Below are positions 1 through 6,668 of a stretch of 11,636 nt of DNA, one piece after another. The DNA comes from Eggerthellaceae bacterium (GTDB lineage: Bacteria; Actinomycetota; Coriobacteriia; Coriobacteriales; Eggerthellaceae), in NCBI GenBank assembly GCA_900753095.1, contig CAADXT010000132.1, positions 1 to 11,636 of the forward strand. Direction: 5' to 3'. The position numbers were made by a program, and so were the translations under genes. A model generated the notes under the pieces. The model worked only from the letters and a program-made list of their open reading frames with translations. It searched no databases and was not told the origin of the DNA. Within the stretch, counting starts at the first letter, position 1. Every line of letters begins with the position of its first letter.

Positions 1-306
1 CCTTGGGTTTGATTACCAGTCAGTTCGACACTGCTCCAAAACCACGGCTTGAGCATTGACGCGTACACGTCAGTTTGATTACCAGTCAGTTCGACACTGC
101 TCCAAAACCCACGGTCTGCGCATCCCATCGAATCGACTGTTTGATTACCAGTCAGTTCGACACTGCTCCAAAACAAGCCCATGGCTTTCATGTCCACAGT
201 CTCGGTTTGAATACCAGTCAGTTCGACACTGCTCCAAAACGCGGCGGATGCGTGGAACCGCGACCACGCTGTTTGATTACCAGTCAGTTCGACACTGCTC
301 CAAAAC
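1..306 (-). CRISPR. Type II-A CRISPR array, leader-proximal end (5 repeats, 4 full spacers)
   Basis: Five 36-bp repeats lie at 7-42, 73-108, 139-174, 205-240 and 271-306, separated by four 30-bp spacers (43-72, 109-138, 175-204, 241-270). Bases 1-6 are the end of another spacer, so the array continues past the left edge. Repeats are identical except for one base at 211 (T to A on the plus strand). Reading direction is minus: there the repeat starts GTTTTGGAGCAGTGTC and ends TAATCAAAC, matching the GTTTTAGAGC start of type II-A repeats, and it pairs with the anti-repeat of the tracrRNA at 6469-6502. The leader and csn2 lie at the 271-306 end, so the spacer at 241-270 is the newest in view. Each spacer has at least one open frame on the crRNA strand, which fits coding targets, but no target can be named from sequence alone. 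Confidence 0.98.
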
Positions 307-361
307 CTGTGGAGCAAAATCCTTTCTGCACAAGGACGGCAAAACCAACTGATAGCACATC
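307..361 (-). promoter_or_regulatory. CRISPR leader, between csn2 and the first repeat
   Basis: These 55 bases separate the csn2 stop from the leader-proximal repeat. In type II-A loci this is the position of the leader, where Cas1-Cas2 with Csn2 and Cas9 insert new spacers. Read on the minus strand it ends TTGCTCCACAG directly before the repeat; this is not the ATTTGAG end known from many streptococcal leaders. A weak array promoter can be proposed: TTGACC at 382-387 inside the csn2 3' end, 17 bp, then TGAGAT at 359-364, which would start transcription about 45 nt before the first repeat. The -10 matches only half the consensus, so the promoter is uncertain; the leader call rests on position. 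Confidence 0.7.
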
Positions 362-1042
362 TCAATATTCAAGAAAGTCCAGGTCAACAACGTGTTTTCT
401 CTCATATCGATAAGCAGTGTTATCTTGTTTATTTTCCAACATTAACACAAAATTTTTCGTATAAAAAACGTGCTCATAGAGCTTTTCGAGCTCATTTTCT
501 GTCAAAAAAGTTTTAAGGTTCACGAACACAAGAACCTTTTGACACTTGGCGTCAAGCGCCAAAGAAAGAAACGAGATCAAATTATCAATGAGCTTCGAGC
601 CAGGCATCGTGTCCACTCCAAAGCCGAGCATCTTCAGGCATTTGCCCAGGTCCCATTCTATCCCAAAAGCATAATCAGCCGACAAACCACCGCTCAGCAG
701 CATCAGCCTTGAGGCAAGAGCCGCCTCTGCCTTTTCGAGTTCCAGCCTCATATCCTCATCGTCAATAAGATCTTTTTCTATACGCCTGCAAACCTCGCCC
801 AACAACGATCGATCGTCCCAGGGCAGCTCAAACGCATTTGGGATGAATAGCATATTGGATTTTGGAGCAACTTCATCTTCACCATTCCACAGGGAATACG
901 GCTCCACTGCGTATCTCCCCTCTTGAGAACCTATCGACTGAGCCAAGCGAAAGAACAACGCAGGGTTTTCAACCTGAAGAACGCAAGGAAACCCACGATC
1001 GACAATCAAAGGAGCATCGAGGCCGTCAAATACGAGGTTCAT
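362..1042 (-). CDS. csn2: CRISPR-associated protein Csn2 (type II-A)
   Basis: Csn2 is the adaptation protein that defines type II-A. It forms a tetrameric ring that binds and slides on double-stranded DNA ends and acts with Cas1, Cas2 and Cas9 in spacer acquisition. The product is 226 residues, the size of the short Csn2 group of which S. pyogenes Csn2 (about 220) is the model. The start MNLVFDGLDAP resembles the S. pyogenes start, and the segment KVLVFVNLKTFLTENEL near residues 168-184 matches the family's IFVNSGAFLT core. The ATG overlaps the cas2 stop as ATGA, indicating translational coupling. It is the last cas gene, directly before the leader. The 3' third (about 421-540) is very A+T rich, roughly 30 percent GC by hand count, far below the housekeeping genes. 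Confidence 0.95.
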   Translation of the reverse strand: MNLVFDGLDAPLIVDRGFPCVLQVENPALFFRLAQSIGSQEGRYAVEPYSLWNGEDEVAPKSNMLFIPNAFELPWDDRSLLGEVCRRIEKDLIDDEDMRLELEKAEAALASRLMLLSGGLSADYAFGIEWDLGKCLKMLGFGVDTMPGSKLIDNLISFLSLALDAKCQKVLVFVNLKTFLTENELEKLYEHVFYTKNFVLMLENKQDNTAYRYERKHVVDLDFLEY

Positions 1043-1374
1043 AGGATCAACAACTCTTCCATAGTATCCACCTCGTCATACGCTTTGCGATTTCCCGTGA
1101 TGTATTCCATGGTGGCATACGCCGCTTCAGAGACTTTCATGACCTGAACAAGCCCCGCAGGTGGCCTATTCTTGCGCAAACGAGCCACCGCAGCACCCGC
1201 GGCACCGTCGTTTACCACCAGCTTTGCATAAACCGATTCTTGCAACTGAAGGTAGCCGTCTTTCAGCAGAAACTTTCTGAACTGCCGATAATCTTTCCGC
1301 TGCTTAGCGGTTTTAACCGGAAGGTCGAAGAAAACAATGAGCCTCATATATCGAACCTTTGCGCCACTGTTCAT
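1039..1374 (-). CDS. cas2: CRISPR-associated endonuclease Cas2
   Basis: Cas2 is the small dimeric ferredoxin-fold partner of Cas1; the Cas1-Cas2 complex holds the prespacer and integrates it at the leader end of the array. At 111 residues it has the usual length. The signature strand RLIVFFDLPVKT at residues 11-22 contains the conserved Asp17, followed by YRQFRKFLLKDGY and the ESVYAKL strand typical of type II-A Cas2. The chosen ATG overlaps the cas1 stop as ATGA, and its N-terminus (..VRYMRLIVFFDLP) has the same extension as S. pyogenes Cas2 (MSYRYMRMILMFDMP), which favours it. A second ATG at codon 10 has an AAAGG eight bases upstream and could also be used. The stop overlaps the csn2 start by 4 nt. 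Confidence 0.96.
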   Translation of the reverse strand: MNSGAKVRYMRLIVFFDLPVKTAKQRKDYRQFRKFLLKDGYLQLQESVYAKLVVNDGAAGAAVARLRKNRPPAGLVQVMKVSEAAYATMEYITGNRKAYDEVDTMEELLIL

Positions 1375-2249
1375 ACTACATCGAACGATTCGATTTCATC
1401 AACCGACAGCCTTTTGCCAAGCGCATTTAAGCAATCCTGTACGTAAAGCGATATCGCCGACGCGACCCTGTACGAACCTCCCCTGTAGGGAACGGCCATA
1501 TTAAGCATGTCCACCAAAAGCCGCTTCTCGCCCTTTGAAAAATCACCATCGACATTATCGAAAACGAGCTTATCCACAATGGGGCGAAATGGCTCCATCA
1601 AGTCACAGCTTAGGTTGTAAAGGTTATATTCGTTCCTATGGCAAATCCCAATCTGGGTCAAATAACCCCTTGCCACGATCTCTCTGTTTACGGAAGAAAG
1701 AAGAATGGCATACCCGTAATTCAATGCTGCATTTAAAGGCGTTTCGTCATCACGAGAGAAGCCTTTTCCAAATAAAGCCCGGAAATACAGCCGAGCTGCC
1801 GCGCCCTCACGATTCGTCGGGTCGCCAGAACGAACCTCTGGCACAAGCGCATAAAGACGCTCCGAGCATTCTTCTTCCGCACGAGCAGCTAGTAGGGCGG
1901 CTTGATTGGAGATTTTATCCTGCACAACATGTTGCCAAACCCTCTTTTTAGAAGGCTCGCTCCATTCAAGCTGCTCCCCTATCCGCTTGCTCACGTTATG
2001 CGCACCGTACAAAGGCAGATACTGCCCAATCGGATTTCTCTTTTCATCGGAGACGACAAAGGAGATCTTCTTCTTTGCAAGCTCGGAAAGAAGATATGCG
2101 CTAACAAAGGCCTGATTGGTTTGCAGAACCACCGAAGCAATATCGTCAAGGTGGACTTTGGCCGTATCGTCCTCTTTGCGAATGACCATATAGCCACCTT
2201 TGTAGGTGCACTTGCAAGGGCTCTCGATTATGACGTTCCTAAAGGCCAA
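1371..2249 (-). CDS. cas1: CRISPR-associated integrase Cas1 (type II)
   Basis: Cas1 is the metal-dependent integrase that joins new spacers to the repeat. The 292-residue product has the N-terminal beta domain followed by the alpha-helical catalytic domain. The metal-binding triad is visible as Glu148 (in NREGAAARLYF), His204 (in GICHRNEYN) and Glu219 (in LSCDLMEPFRPIVD), with spacing like that of S. pyogenes Cas1. The start is a TTG inside the end of cas9, overlapping it by 11 nt; the resulting MAFRNVIIES matches the usual start of type II Cas1 (M-x-W/F-R-x-V). A GAAAGGCGG stretch lies roughly 10 bases upstream. The gene is translationally coupled to cas9 and cas2. GC is intermediate, lower than in the pth-glmU block. 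Confidence 0.97.
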   Translation of the reverse strand: MAFRNVIIESPCKCTYKGGYMVIRKEDDTAKVHLDDIASVVLQTNQAFVSAYLLSELAKKKISFVVSDEKRNPIGQYLPLYGAHNVSKRIGEQLEWSEPSKKRVWQHVVQDKISNQAALLAARAEEECSERLYALVPEVRSGDPTNREGAAARLYFRALFGKGFSRDDETPLNAALNYGYAILLSSVNREIVARGYLTQIGICHRNEYNLYNLSCDLMEPFRPIVDKLVFDNVDGDFSKGEKRLLVDMLNMAVPYRGGSYRVASAISLYVQDCLNALGKRLSVDEIESFDVV

Positions 2250-5200
2250 TTCGAGTCCGCCTTTCGAACATGCCCGTTACCGATTGGTCGATAATTACAA
2301 AATCCGTTTTTGGATCAGAAAGCATTTTTGAGTAGTTTGGCTGAAGCCTGCCAGCAGCTTTCCCACCCCCAATTCCAGACAAATCAACAGCATTAGCCTT
2401 TGCGTTTAGGGAAAGGAAGATGGACATAACACCCTGGATTTTCTGAATTGAATCCGAATCGAAAAATGATTCTCTAATCAAATCAAGCCCGAGCATCCTA
2501 GAGTGGATCTTCCCTATTTTTGGAACTTGGGAGAGAATGAAAGTGAATAGCTTTTCTGAGCTTTCTTCCCTTTTCTCCAAAGGGAAACCTTCATCGTAAA
2601 GTTGAGAAAAACTAAGCATCTCATTGCTGGACAGACCAACCTCTCTTCCGTTTTTCATCTCCTTCTTGCCTGTCACAAAATATCTATCCCCATCAATCTC
2701 AATAAGCTGCTTCTTGAGAATCTTCGCCCTCTCGATGCGAACGAACTTCAGCTTTTCGTTCTCGGCAAGCTCCATCGCGTAACGCTCCAGCGCGGTTTTA
2801 TCGCTTTCGATTTTCAAGGAAAGCCATACCGGCACTTCGGCAAAACGGAACACGCGCTTGTCCTTCTTGTCGCGTGCTTCGTATACAAAGAAGTACGCAA
2901 ACTGCTGGCTAGAGAAACCGCCATATTTCTTCGGATCGAGTCCCTGTTTCAAAGGCAGTGCAAGCTTTGGCCCCATCTTCGGGTCGCGCGGGGAATACAC
3001 CGTTGCATTCCAGAATGCTCCCGTGTCCTCCATAGGCATACGCGAGATATAGCATTGGCGATAGTTCAAGGCCTTGCGGATGCCCTCAACCTCAGCTTCG
3101 GCATCCCATGCGTCTTTGAAAATCTCACCTGTCTCCTTATCGAAGCCGGAGCTCATGAAGCTGTTCACGATAAAGCCGCTCGTACCAGGTGCACGATGAT
3201 CACGATTAAACAGCTTCGACTGCTGGCGAGCATACTCCTTCATTGCGTGAGTCATGGCGATAGGATTCTCATACACTTTCGGATGACGCATCTGAATGAA
3301 CAAGCCCATGCGGCAGGCTAAATACGCATCATGCGCGTGATGGAAATCGTTCGCCTCACGGCATTTCACAAAACCAGCCGCTTCACGTAAGTCGTGGGAC
3401 ATGCTTGCCTTCACCGGCACAATGTTCGCTTCGGGATAGCGCACGGAAAGCAAGGAGCCGGCAAGCTTTACGCTCTGGCTCGTTTCCACCAACTGGCGAG
3501 CAACAAAGCCCTTCATTGCCTTCTCGTCGATATGGTCACGCAGCAGATTGCGATGCTTTTTCGGGCCAATGAGCTTTGCGTCAAGAAGCATATCCCAGTA
3601 CCCGCGCATTTTTCGGCGAATCGAGGGATCAAGCAGCATCGCATCAGTCTTGCTTTGATTGCATTTGCGAAGAACAAGAGCCTTATTTTCCAGGCTATCG
3701 TCCTTGATGTAGGAACGCGGGATAATGTGGTCGACCTCATAATCGCCGCTTGAGAGCCTATTGATATCAATCGGCTCACCGGAATACAAGCACTTACCGC
3801 GCTGCATAAAATAGAGCGTCATCCTTTCATCAAGATCAGATGGCGAAGCAGCTTGCAGTTCCGCCCAGATTTCAGGATCTTCCTTCTTGAAAACAGCCAG
3901 CGCTTCTTTCAACGCATCGTAACGGCGCTTGGTCCTTTTGCCACGTTTGCCCAGTTCATCGTCGCGCGTAACCTCGATGAAGACATTCTGCGGGGCCTTG
4001 CCAGCAATTTTAGCAATCTCATCCACAATGCGAATGGCTTGGTTCAAGCTTCTGCGAATGGCAGGCGAGCCCGGGAGCTCGTTGACTTCAAGAGCTTTCC
4101 CCTTTTTACCGAAATAATTTCGGTTGAACTCATCAACTTTTTCCCGAAAACCAAGGTTTTCGTCGCGGAGAATCTCCATCATTACCATGGTGCGACCTCG
4201 ACGCCCTGCATTCGGGTCGCCCTCGTGCAGCACATCCATAATGGAACGAGGGCCGCAGTCGGTATCGACCTTTATGCCTGTTAGGAACTTCTTCGACAGC
4301 CTGCCCCAGCCCGTAAAGCGCTTGCGACAAATCTTCTTGATTTGCTCATCGTTCAAACGACCGCTGCCTTTTGGCCCATACGCATTCTCAAGCTTTTCTT
4401 TGAGAATCTTCCTGTCCTCAAAAAGCGTATTCCAAAGGATGATCTGCTCGATCATTGGGTAATCGGCAGGATCAAGCTCATCAACATTGAACACGTCTTT
4501 GCGGAAGAAGAAGTACGAGGAAAGCTTCGACTCATAGCCGCTTTCACCCTGACCGCCTTTCACACGGACGTTCATGTGGCCAGGCTCACGCTCAAGCCAA
4601 TTCTCAACATCCTTGTACTTAACCGTCTTCTTCTTTTTGAAAAGCTCCTCGATAATGGCTTCCCTATCGGCAGCATCGAAGCGATGTTCATCCTCACCGC
4701 CCATGCCCCACTTGGAGCCATTCAGCTCGTTCAAAACGCAATACTCTTCATAGAGCAACGAGCACTTGGGCAAAACATCTTCGCCTTGCAGATACGTGCA
4801 CATACCCGTCATTCGGGTGATGAAGGCCTCAGCGCTTTTGCCGCGATCGATTACCTCATCCCAATTCCAAGGAGTAATAACGGCATCTTCCATACCCGGC
4901 TTACGCTCCGACCATGCAAAGCGGTTTTTGCCATGTTTGTCTTTACGGGCGTTTTTGCCAGTAAGGGGGCCGACGTAATACGGGATGCGGAAAGAAACCA
5001 ACGACTTGATCTTGTCGGCTTCCTTCAAAAGGAAAGGATAGTGCTTTCCCTGATTTTCGATAATGGCAGAAAGTTCCTCCAGATGAAGCTGGTAATAGAT
5101 GCTGCCGTTATCGCTTGTTTTCAGGCGACGCAAAAAACGCTGCTCGCCAAAATCTGCCATCATCTGCGTATAGCGAGCATCGCTTTCGGCTGCCGTTCCA

Positions 5201-6429
5201 GCAAAAAGCTTCCTAACCGCCTTTTCGAAATCTTCGTACGGCATCTTGGAAGTGCCCAAATTGTACTTGGTGTAACCCTGGGCTTTGGAGGCGTTGTACA
5301 TGCCTATTTCGCGCCCCTCTTCATCGCGGTAGAACTCACCGCGGAAAAAGGAATCGTACTCAGCAGGCGCATACTCACGAACAAGCGTCTTGAGCACCTT
5401 CAGGTCAGCGCCGTATTTCTCGTATTTCACCACCATGTTTGAGGAAATGGTTTCACCAGGCGCATACGAAAGCAAGCCTTGGAGCACATAGGCAGAGTAG
5501 ACGTTGCAGAGCTTCTCGAAGAGCTCCGCCCCCTCGTCGGGAACGCTTTCGCGCAACACTTCAACAGCCTCATCGTTCGAGAGGTAGATAGAAGTCTGAT
5601 CTGCGGAAATATCGCCGAAAACGTTCTTGAACTCGGCCTTCAAGCCCACCATTGCGCCAGCAAGGGCATCGTTGCATGCCTTGCTTTCCTTGGCACCGTC
5701 GTTCATCGATACGCCGATAAGAGAGGAAATCCTCTTCTTCTTATCGGAGTTGGCCGTATGCTCCTCTTCAAGGATGGAGAGGATCGCCTCGGACTTTGCT
5801 TGGGACTCGTCCGAATCGCACTCATAGCCCAGCTCAGCGCACCAATCAGCCAAAGCAGAGCGGAATTCGAGCAACGCATCAAGCGGACGAGCGTTCTTTG
5901 CACTTAAGCTCGTGTTCTCCTGTCGAAGGAAGTTGCCACGATGCTTAACGATGTTGTGAGCTGCAAGGTAAATCAGGCGGATATCAGCCTTTTCATCGGT
6001 TTCCATAAGCCACTTGCGCAAGTGGTAGATAGTCGGAAAGCGCTTATAGTAATCTGCTTCCGCAAAATCGGAGTCGTTGAAAAGGGGATGGCCGTATTCG
6101 CGATGGCCCTCTTCCCTGTCTTCCTTAAGCAGCCTTGCCTGACGTAAGCGAATGAAGAACTCCGGGTCGGCCTTAGACATCTCTTCGTCAAAGAGGCTTT
6201 GCAGCAGGTCCAAACGCCAACGACGGCGTACATAGCGACGGCGCTGACCACGAGGGATGCGCGCGGAAGCAGCTGTTTCCGCGCTATCGAACAAGCGGCT
6301 GCCCCAGGTTGGCTGCTTCTTGAAATGAAGGAGTTTGCCACTTTCGTCGGTTACCGCCCAACCAACTGATCCGGTACCCATGTCGAGGCCAATGTTGTAA
6401 TTGCCTTTGTAGTTCCTCAGATTAGCCAC
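2239..6429 (-). CDS. cas9: CRISPR-associated RNA-guided endonuclease Cas9 (type II-A)
   Basis: Cas9 cuts double-stranded DNA matching the crRNA, guided by the crRNA:tracrRNA duplex. Numbering from the GTG at 6429, the 1396 residues show RuvC-I IGLDMGTGSVGW (Asp16), an Arg-rich bridge helix near 57-80 (RIPRGQRRRYVRRRWRLDLL), a helical recognition lobe, RuvC-II VFIEVTRDDELGKRGK (Glu819), HNH YEVDHIIPRSY (Asp900, His901; Asn924 23 residues later, as in S. pyogenes), RuvC-III HHAHDAYL (His1031, Asp1034), and a C-terminal PAM-interacting region ending in VIIDQSVTGMFE. All catalytic residues are present. GTG is preferred over the upstream TTG at 6444 because GAAGGG sits seven bases before the GTG, while the TTG lacks a suitable ribosome site. 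The last 170 or so codons (2239-2755) are about 42 percent GC, against 50-57 percent upstream. The stop overlaps cas1. Confidence 0.98.
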   Translation of the reverse strand: MANLRNYKGNYNIGLDMGTGSVGWAVTDESGKLLHFKKQPTWGSRLFDSAETAASARIPRGQRRRYVRRRWRLDLLQSLFDEEMSKADPEFFIRLRQARLLKEDREEGHREYGHPLFNDSDFAEADYYKRFPTIYHLRKWLMETDEKADIRLIYLAAHNIVKHRGNFLRQENTSLSAKNARPLDALLEFRSALADWCAELGYECDSDESQAKSEAILSILEEEHTANSDKKKRISSLIGVSMNDGAKESKACNDALAGAMVGLKAEFKNVFGDISADQTSIYLSNDEAVEVLRESVPDEGAELFEKLCNVYSAYVLQGLLSYAPGETISSNMVVKYEKYGADLKVLKTLVREYAPAEYDSFFRGEFYRDEEGREIGMYNASKAQGYTKYNLGTSKMPYEDFEKAVRKLFAGTAAESDARYTQMMADFGEQRFLRRLKTSDNGSIYYQLHLEELSAIIENQGKHYPFLLKEADKIKSLVSFRIPYYVGPLTGKNARKDKHGKNRFAWSERKPGMEDAVITPWNWDEVIDRGKSAEAFITRMTGMCTYLQGEDVLPKCSLLYEEYCVLNELNGSKWGMGGEDEHRFDAADREAIIEELFKKKKTVKYKDVENWLEREPGHMNVRVKGGQGESGYESKLSSYFFFRKDVFNVDELDPADYPMIEQIILWNTLFEDRKILKEKLENAYGPKGSGRLNDEQIKKICRKRFTGWGRLSKKFLTGIKVDTDCGPRSIMDVLHEGDPNAGRRGRTMVMMEILRDENLGFREKVDEFNRNYFGKKGKALEVNELPGSPAIRRSLNQAIRIVDEIAKIAGKAPQNVFIEVTRDDELGKRGKRTKRRYDALKEALAVFKKEDPEIWAELQAASPSDLDERMTLYFMQRGKCLYSGEPIDINRLSSGDYEVDHIIPRSYIKDDSLENKALVLRKCNQSKTDAMLLDPSIRRKMRGYWDMLLDAKLIGPKKHRNLLRDHIDEKAMKGFVARQLVETSQSVKLAGSLLSVRYPEANIVPVKASMSHDLREAAGFVKCREANDFHHAHDAYLACRMGLFIQMRHPKVYENPIAMTHAMKEYARQQSKLFNRDHRAPGTSGFIVNSFMSSGFDKETGEIFKDAWDAEAEVEGIRKALNYRQCYISRMPMEDTGAFWNATVYSPRDPKMGPKLALPLKQGLDPKKYGGFSSQQFAYFFVYEARDKKDKRVFRFAEVPVWLSLKIESDKTALERYAMELAENEKLKFVRIERAKILKKQLIEIDGDRYFVTGKKEMKNGREVGLSSNEMLSFSQLYDEGFPLEKREESSEKLFTFILSQVPKIGKIHSRMLGLDLIRESFFDSDSIQKIQGVMSIFLSLNAKANAVDLSGIGGGKAAGRLQPNYSKMLSDPKTDFVIIDQSVTGMFERRTRIGL

Positions 6430-6457
6430 TTGATATCCCTTCAACCTGTGTTACAGT
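6430..6457 (+). promoter_or_regulatory. Predicted tracrRNA promoter
   Basis: TTGATA at 6430-6435, a 16-bp spacer and TACAGT at 6452-6457 give a sigma-70-like promoter on the plus strand. It would start RNA near 6464, just before the anti-repeat at 6469. The -35 touches the cas9 GTG (6427-6429), so the promoter occupies the whole cas9 5' untranslated stretch. The fit of predicted start to anti-repeat is the main support; no experiment is implied. Confidence 0.6.
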
Positions 6458-6469
6458 GGGCTTGTCCCG

Positions 6470-6499
6470 ATTACCAGTCAGGATGACACTGCGAGTCAA
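6470..6499 (-). promoter_or_regulatory. Candidate cas operon promoter, inside the tracrRNA anti-repeat
   Basis: On the minus strand TTGACT (6494-6499), an 18-bp spacer and GGTAAT (6470-6475) form the best promoter-like pair upstream of cas9. It would start the mRNA near 6463, about 34 bases before the GTG codon. The -35 matches five of six consensus bases and the -10 four of six. The -10 lies in the anti-repeat, so its sequence is also fixed by pairing with the crRNA. Other starts further upstream cannot be excluded. Confidence 0.4.
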
Positions 6500-6568
6500 A
6501 ATACGGCTAAGTCAAAAATGTCTCTCGTTTGAGCGACGCCCCGTAGGGGGCAAATCTTTTGACTTGTT

Positions 6569-6595
6569 AAAGCGCCTTTTCAAAGGCGCTTTTTT
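6569..6595 (+). terminator. Intrinsic terminator of the tracrRNA
   Basis: AAAGCGCCTTT at 6569-6579 and AAAGGCGCTTT at 6582-6592 form a perfect inverted repeat followed by more T residues (6593-6595), the form of a rho-independent terminator on the plus strand. In practice the inner A-T pairs would open to give a normal loop. It defines the 3' end of the tracrRNA. The minus-strand reading also has an A/T-flanked stem, so some bidirectional activity is possible. Confidence 0.9.
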
Positions 6596-6630
6596 GTTGC
6601 TCTAATACTACCCCGCCATATGCCCGCAAT

Positions 6631-6651
6631 GCCTTAGCTACCCGCTAAGGC
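6631..6651. repeat. Perfect 8-bp hairpin, role unknown
   Basis: GCCTTAGC (6631-6638) and GCTAAGGC (6644-6651) are exact complements around a 5-base loop. No T-run follows on either strand, so this is not a standard intrinsic terminator. An alternative smaller stem, CCGC-TAAG-GCGG, overlaps its right arm. Confidence 0.6.
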
Positions 6652-6668
6652 GGTCAAAACGAATGTAT

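Larger units (their letters stand above)
6464..6595 (+). ncRNA. tracrRNA (trans-activating CRISPR RNA)
   Basis: The anti-repeat at 6469-6502 pairs with the minus-strand repeat. The lower stem GTTTTGG pairs with GTCAAAAT (a G-U closes each end), a bulge has 2 crRNA and 4 tracrRNA bases, then CAGTGTC pairs with GACACTG. After a short mismatch, a 13-bp perfect upper stem runs to GATTACC. GGCTAAGTC at 6505-6513 resembles the GGCTAGTCC nexus of S. pyogenes. Beyond it, AAGTCAAAA (6509-6517) pairs with TTTTGACTT (6557-6565) and encloses two hairpins, GTCtCTC/GAGcGAC (6520-6537) and GCCCC/GGGGC (6538-6551), forming a three-way junction. The RNA ends in an intrinsic terminator. The 5' end near 6464 is inferred from the promoter. 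It is divergent from cas9, the usual tracrRNA position in many type II-A loci. Confidence 0.93.

Noticed and set aside
56..413. Two plus-strand frames encoding repeated peptides such as FDYQSVRHCSKT
   Set aside because: They are the CRISPR array read as protein. The repeat plus spacer unit is 66 bases, a multiple of three, so frames stay open through it. There is no ribosome site or family resemblance.
500..505. Perfect TTGACA on the minus strand inside csn2 as an array promoter -35
   Set aside because: No acceptable -10 lies 16-18 bases downstream; the nearest match is poor and at 19 bases.
4342..5442. Plus-strand frame of 366 codons opposite cas9
   Set aside because: It is antisense to the recognition lobe of an intact Cas9 and has no recognisable domain.
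362..6429. Type II-B or II-C classification
   Set aside because: A clear csn2 is present, there is no cas4, and Cas9 is long with a type II-A-like repeat and tracrRNA, so II-A is the only good fit.
6442..6444. TTG as the cas9 start
   Set aside because: There is no well-spaced ribosome site, and the GAAGGG that serves the GTG at 6429 lies downstream of it. The GTG also gives an N-terminus nearer the family pattern.
6446..6491. A long tracrRNA form acting as a natural single guide, as in S. pyogenes
   Set aside because: A crRNA-like segment upstream of the anti-repeat would be needed. Only CAGTG (6454-6458) pairing with CACTG (6487-6491) was found, which is too little.
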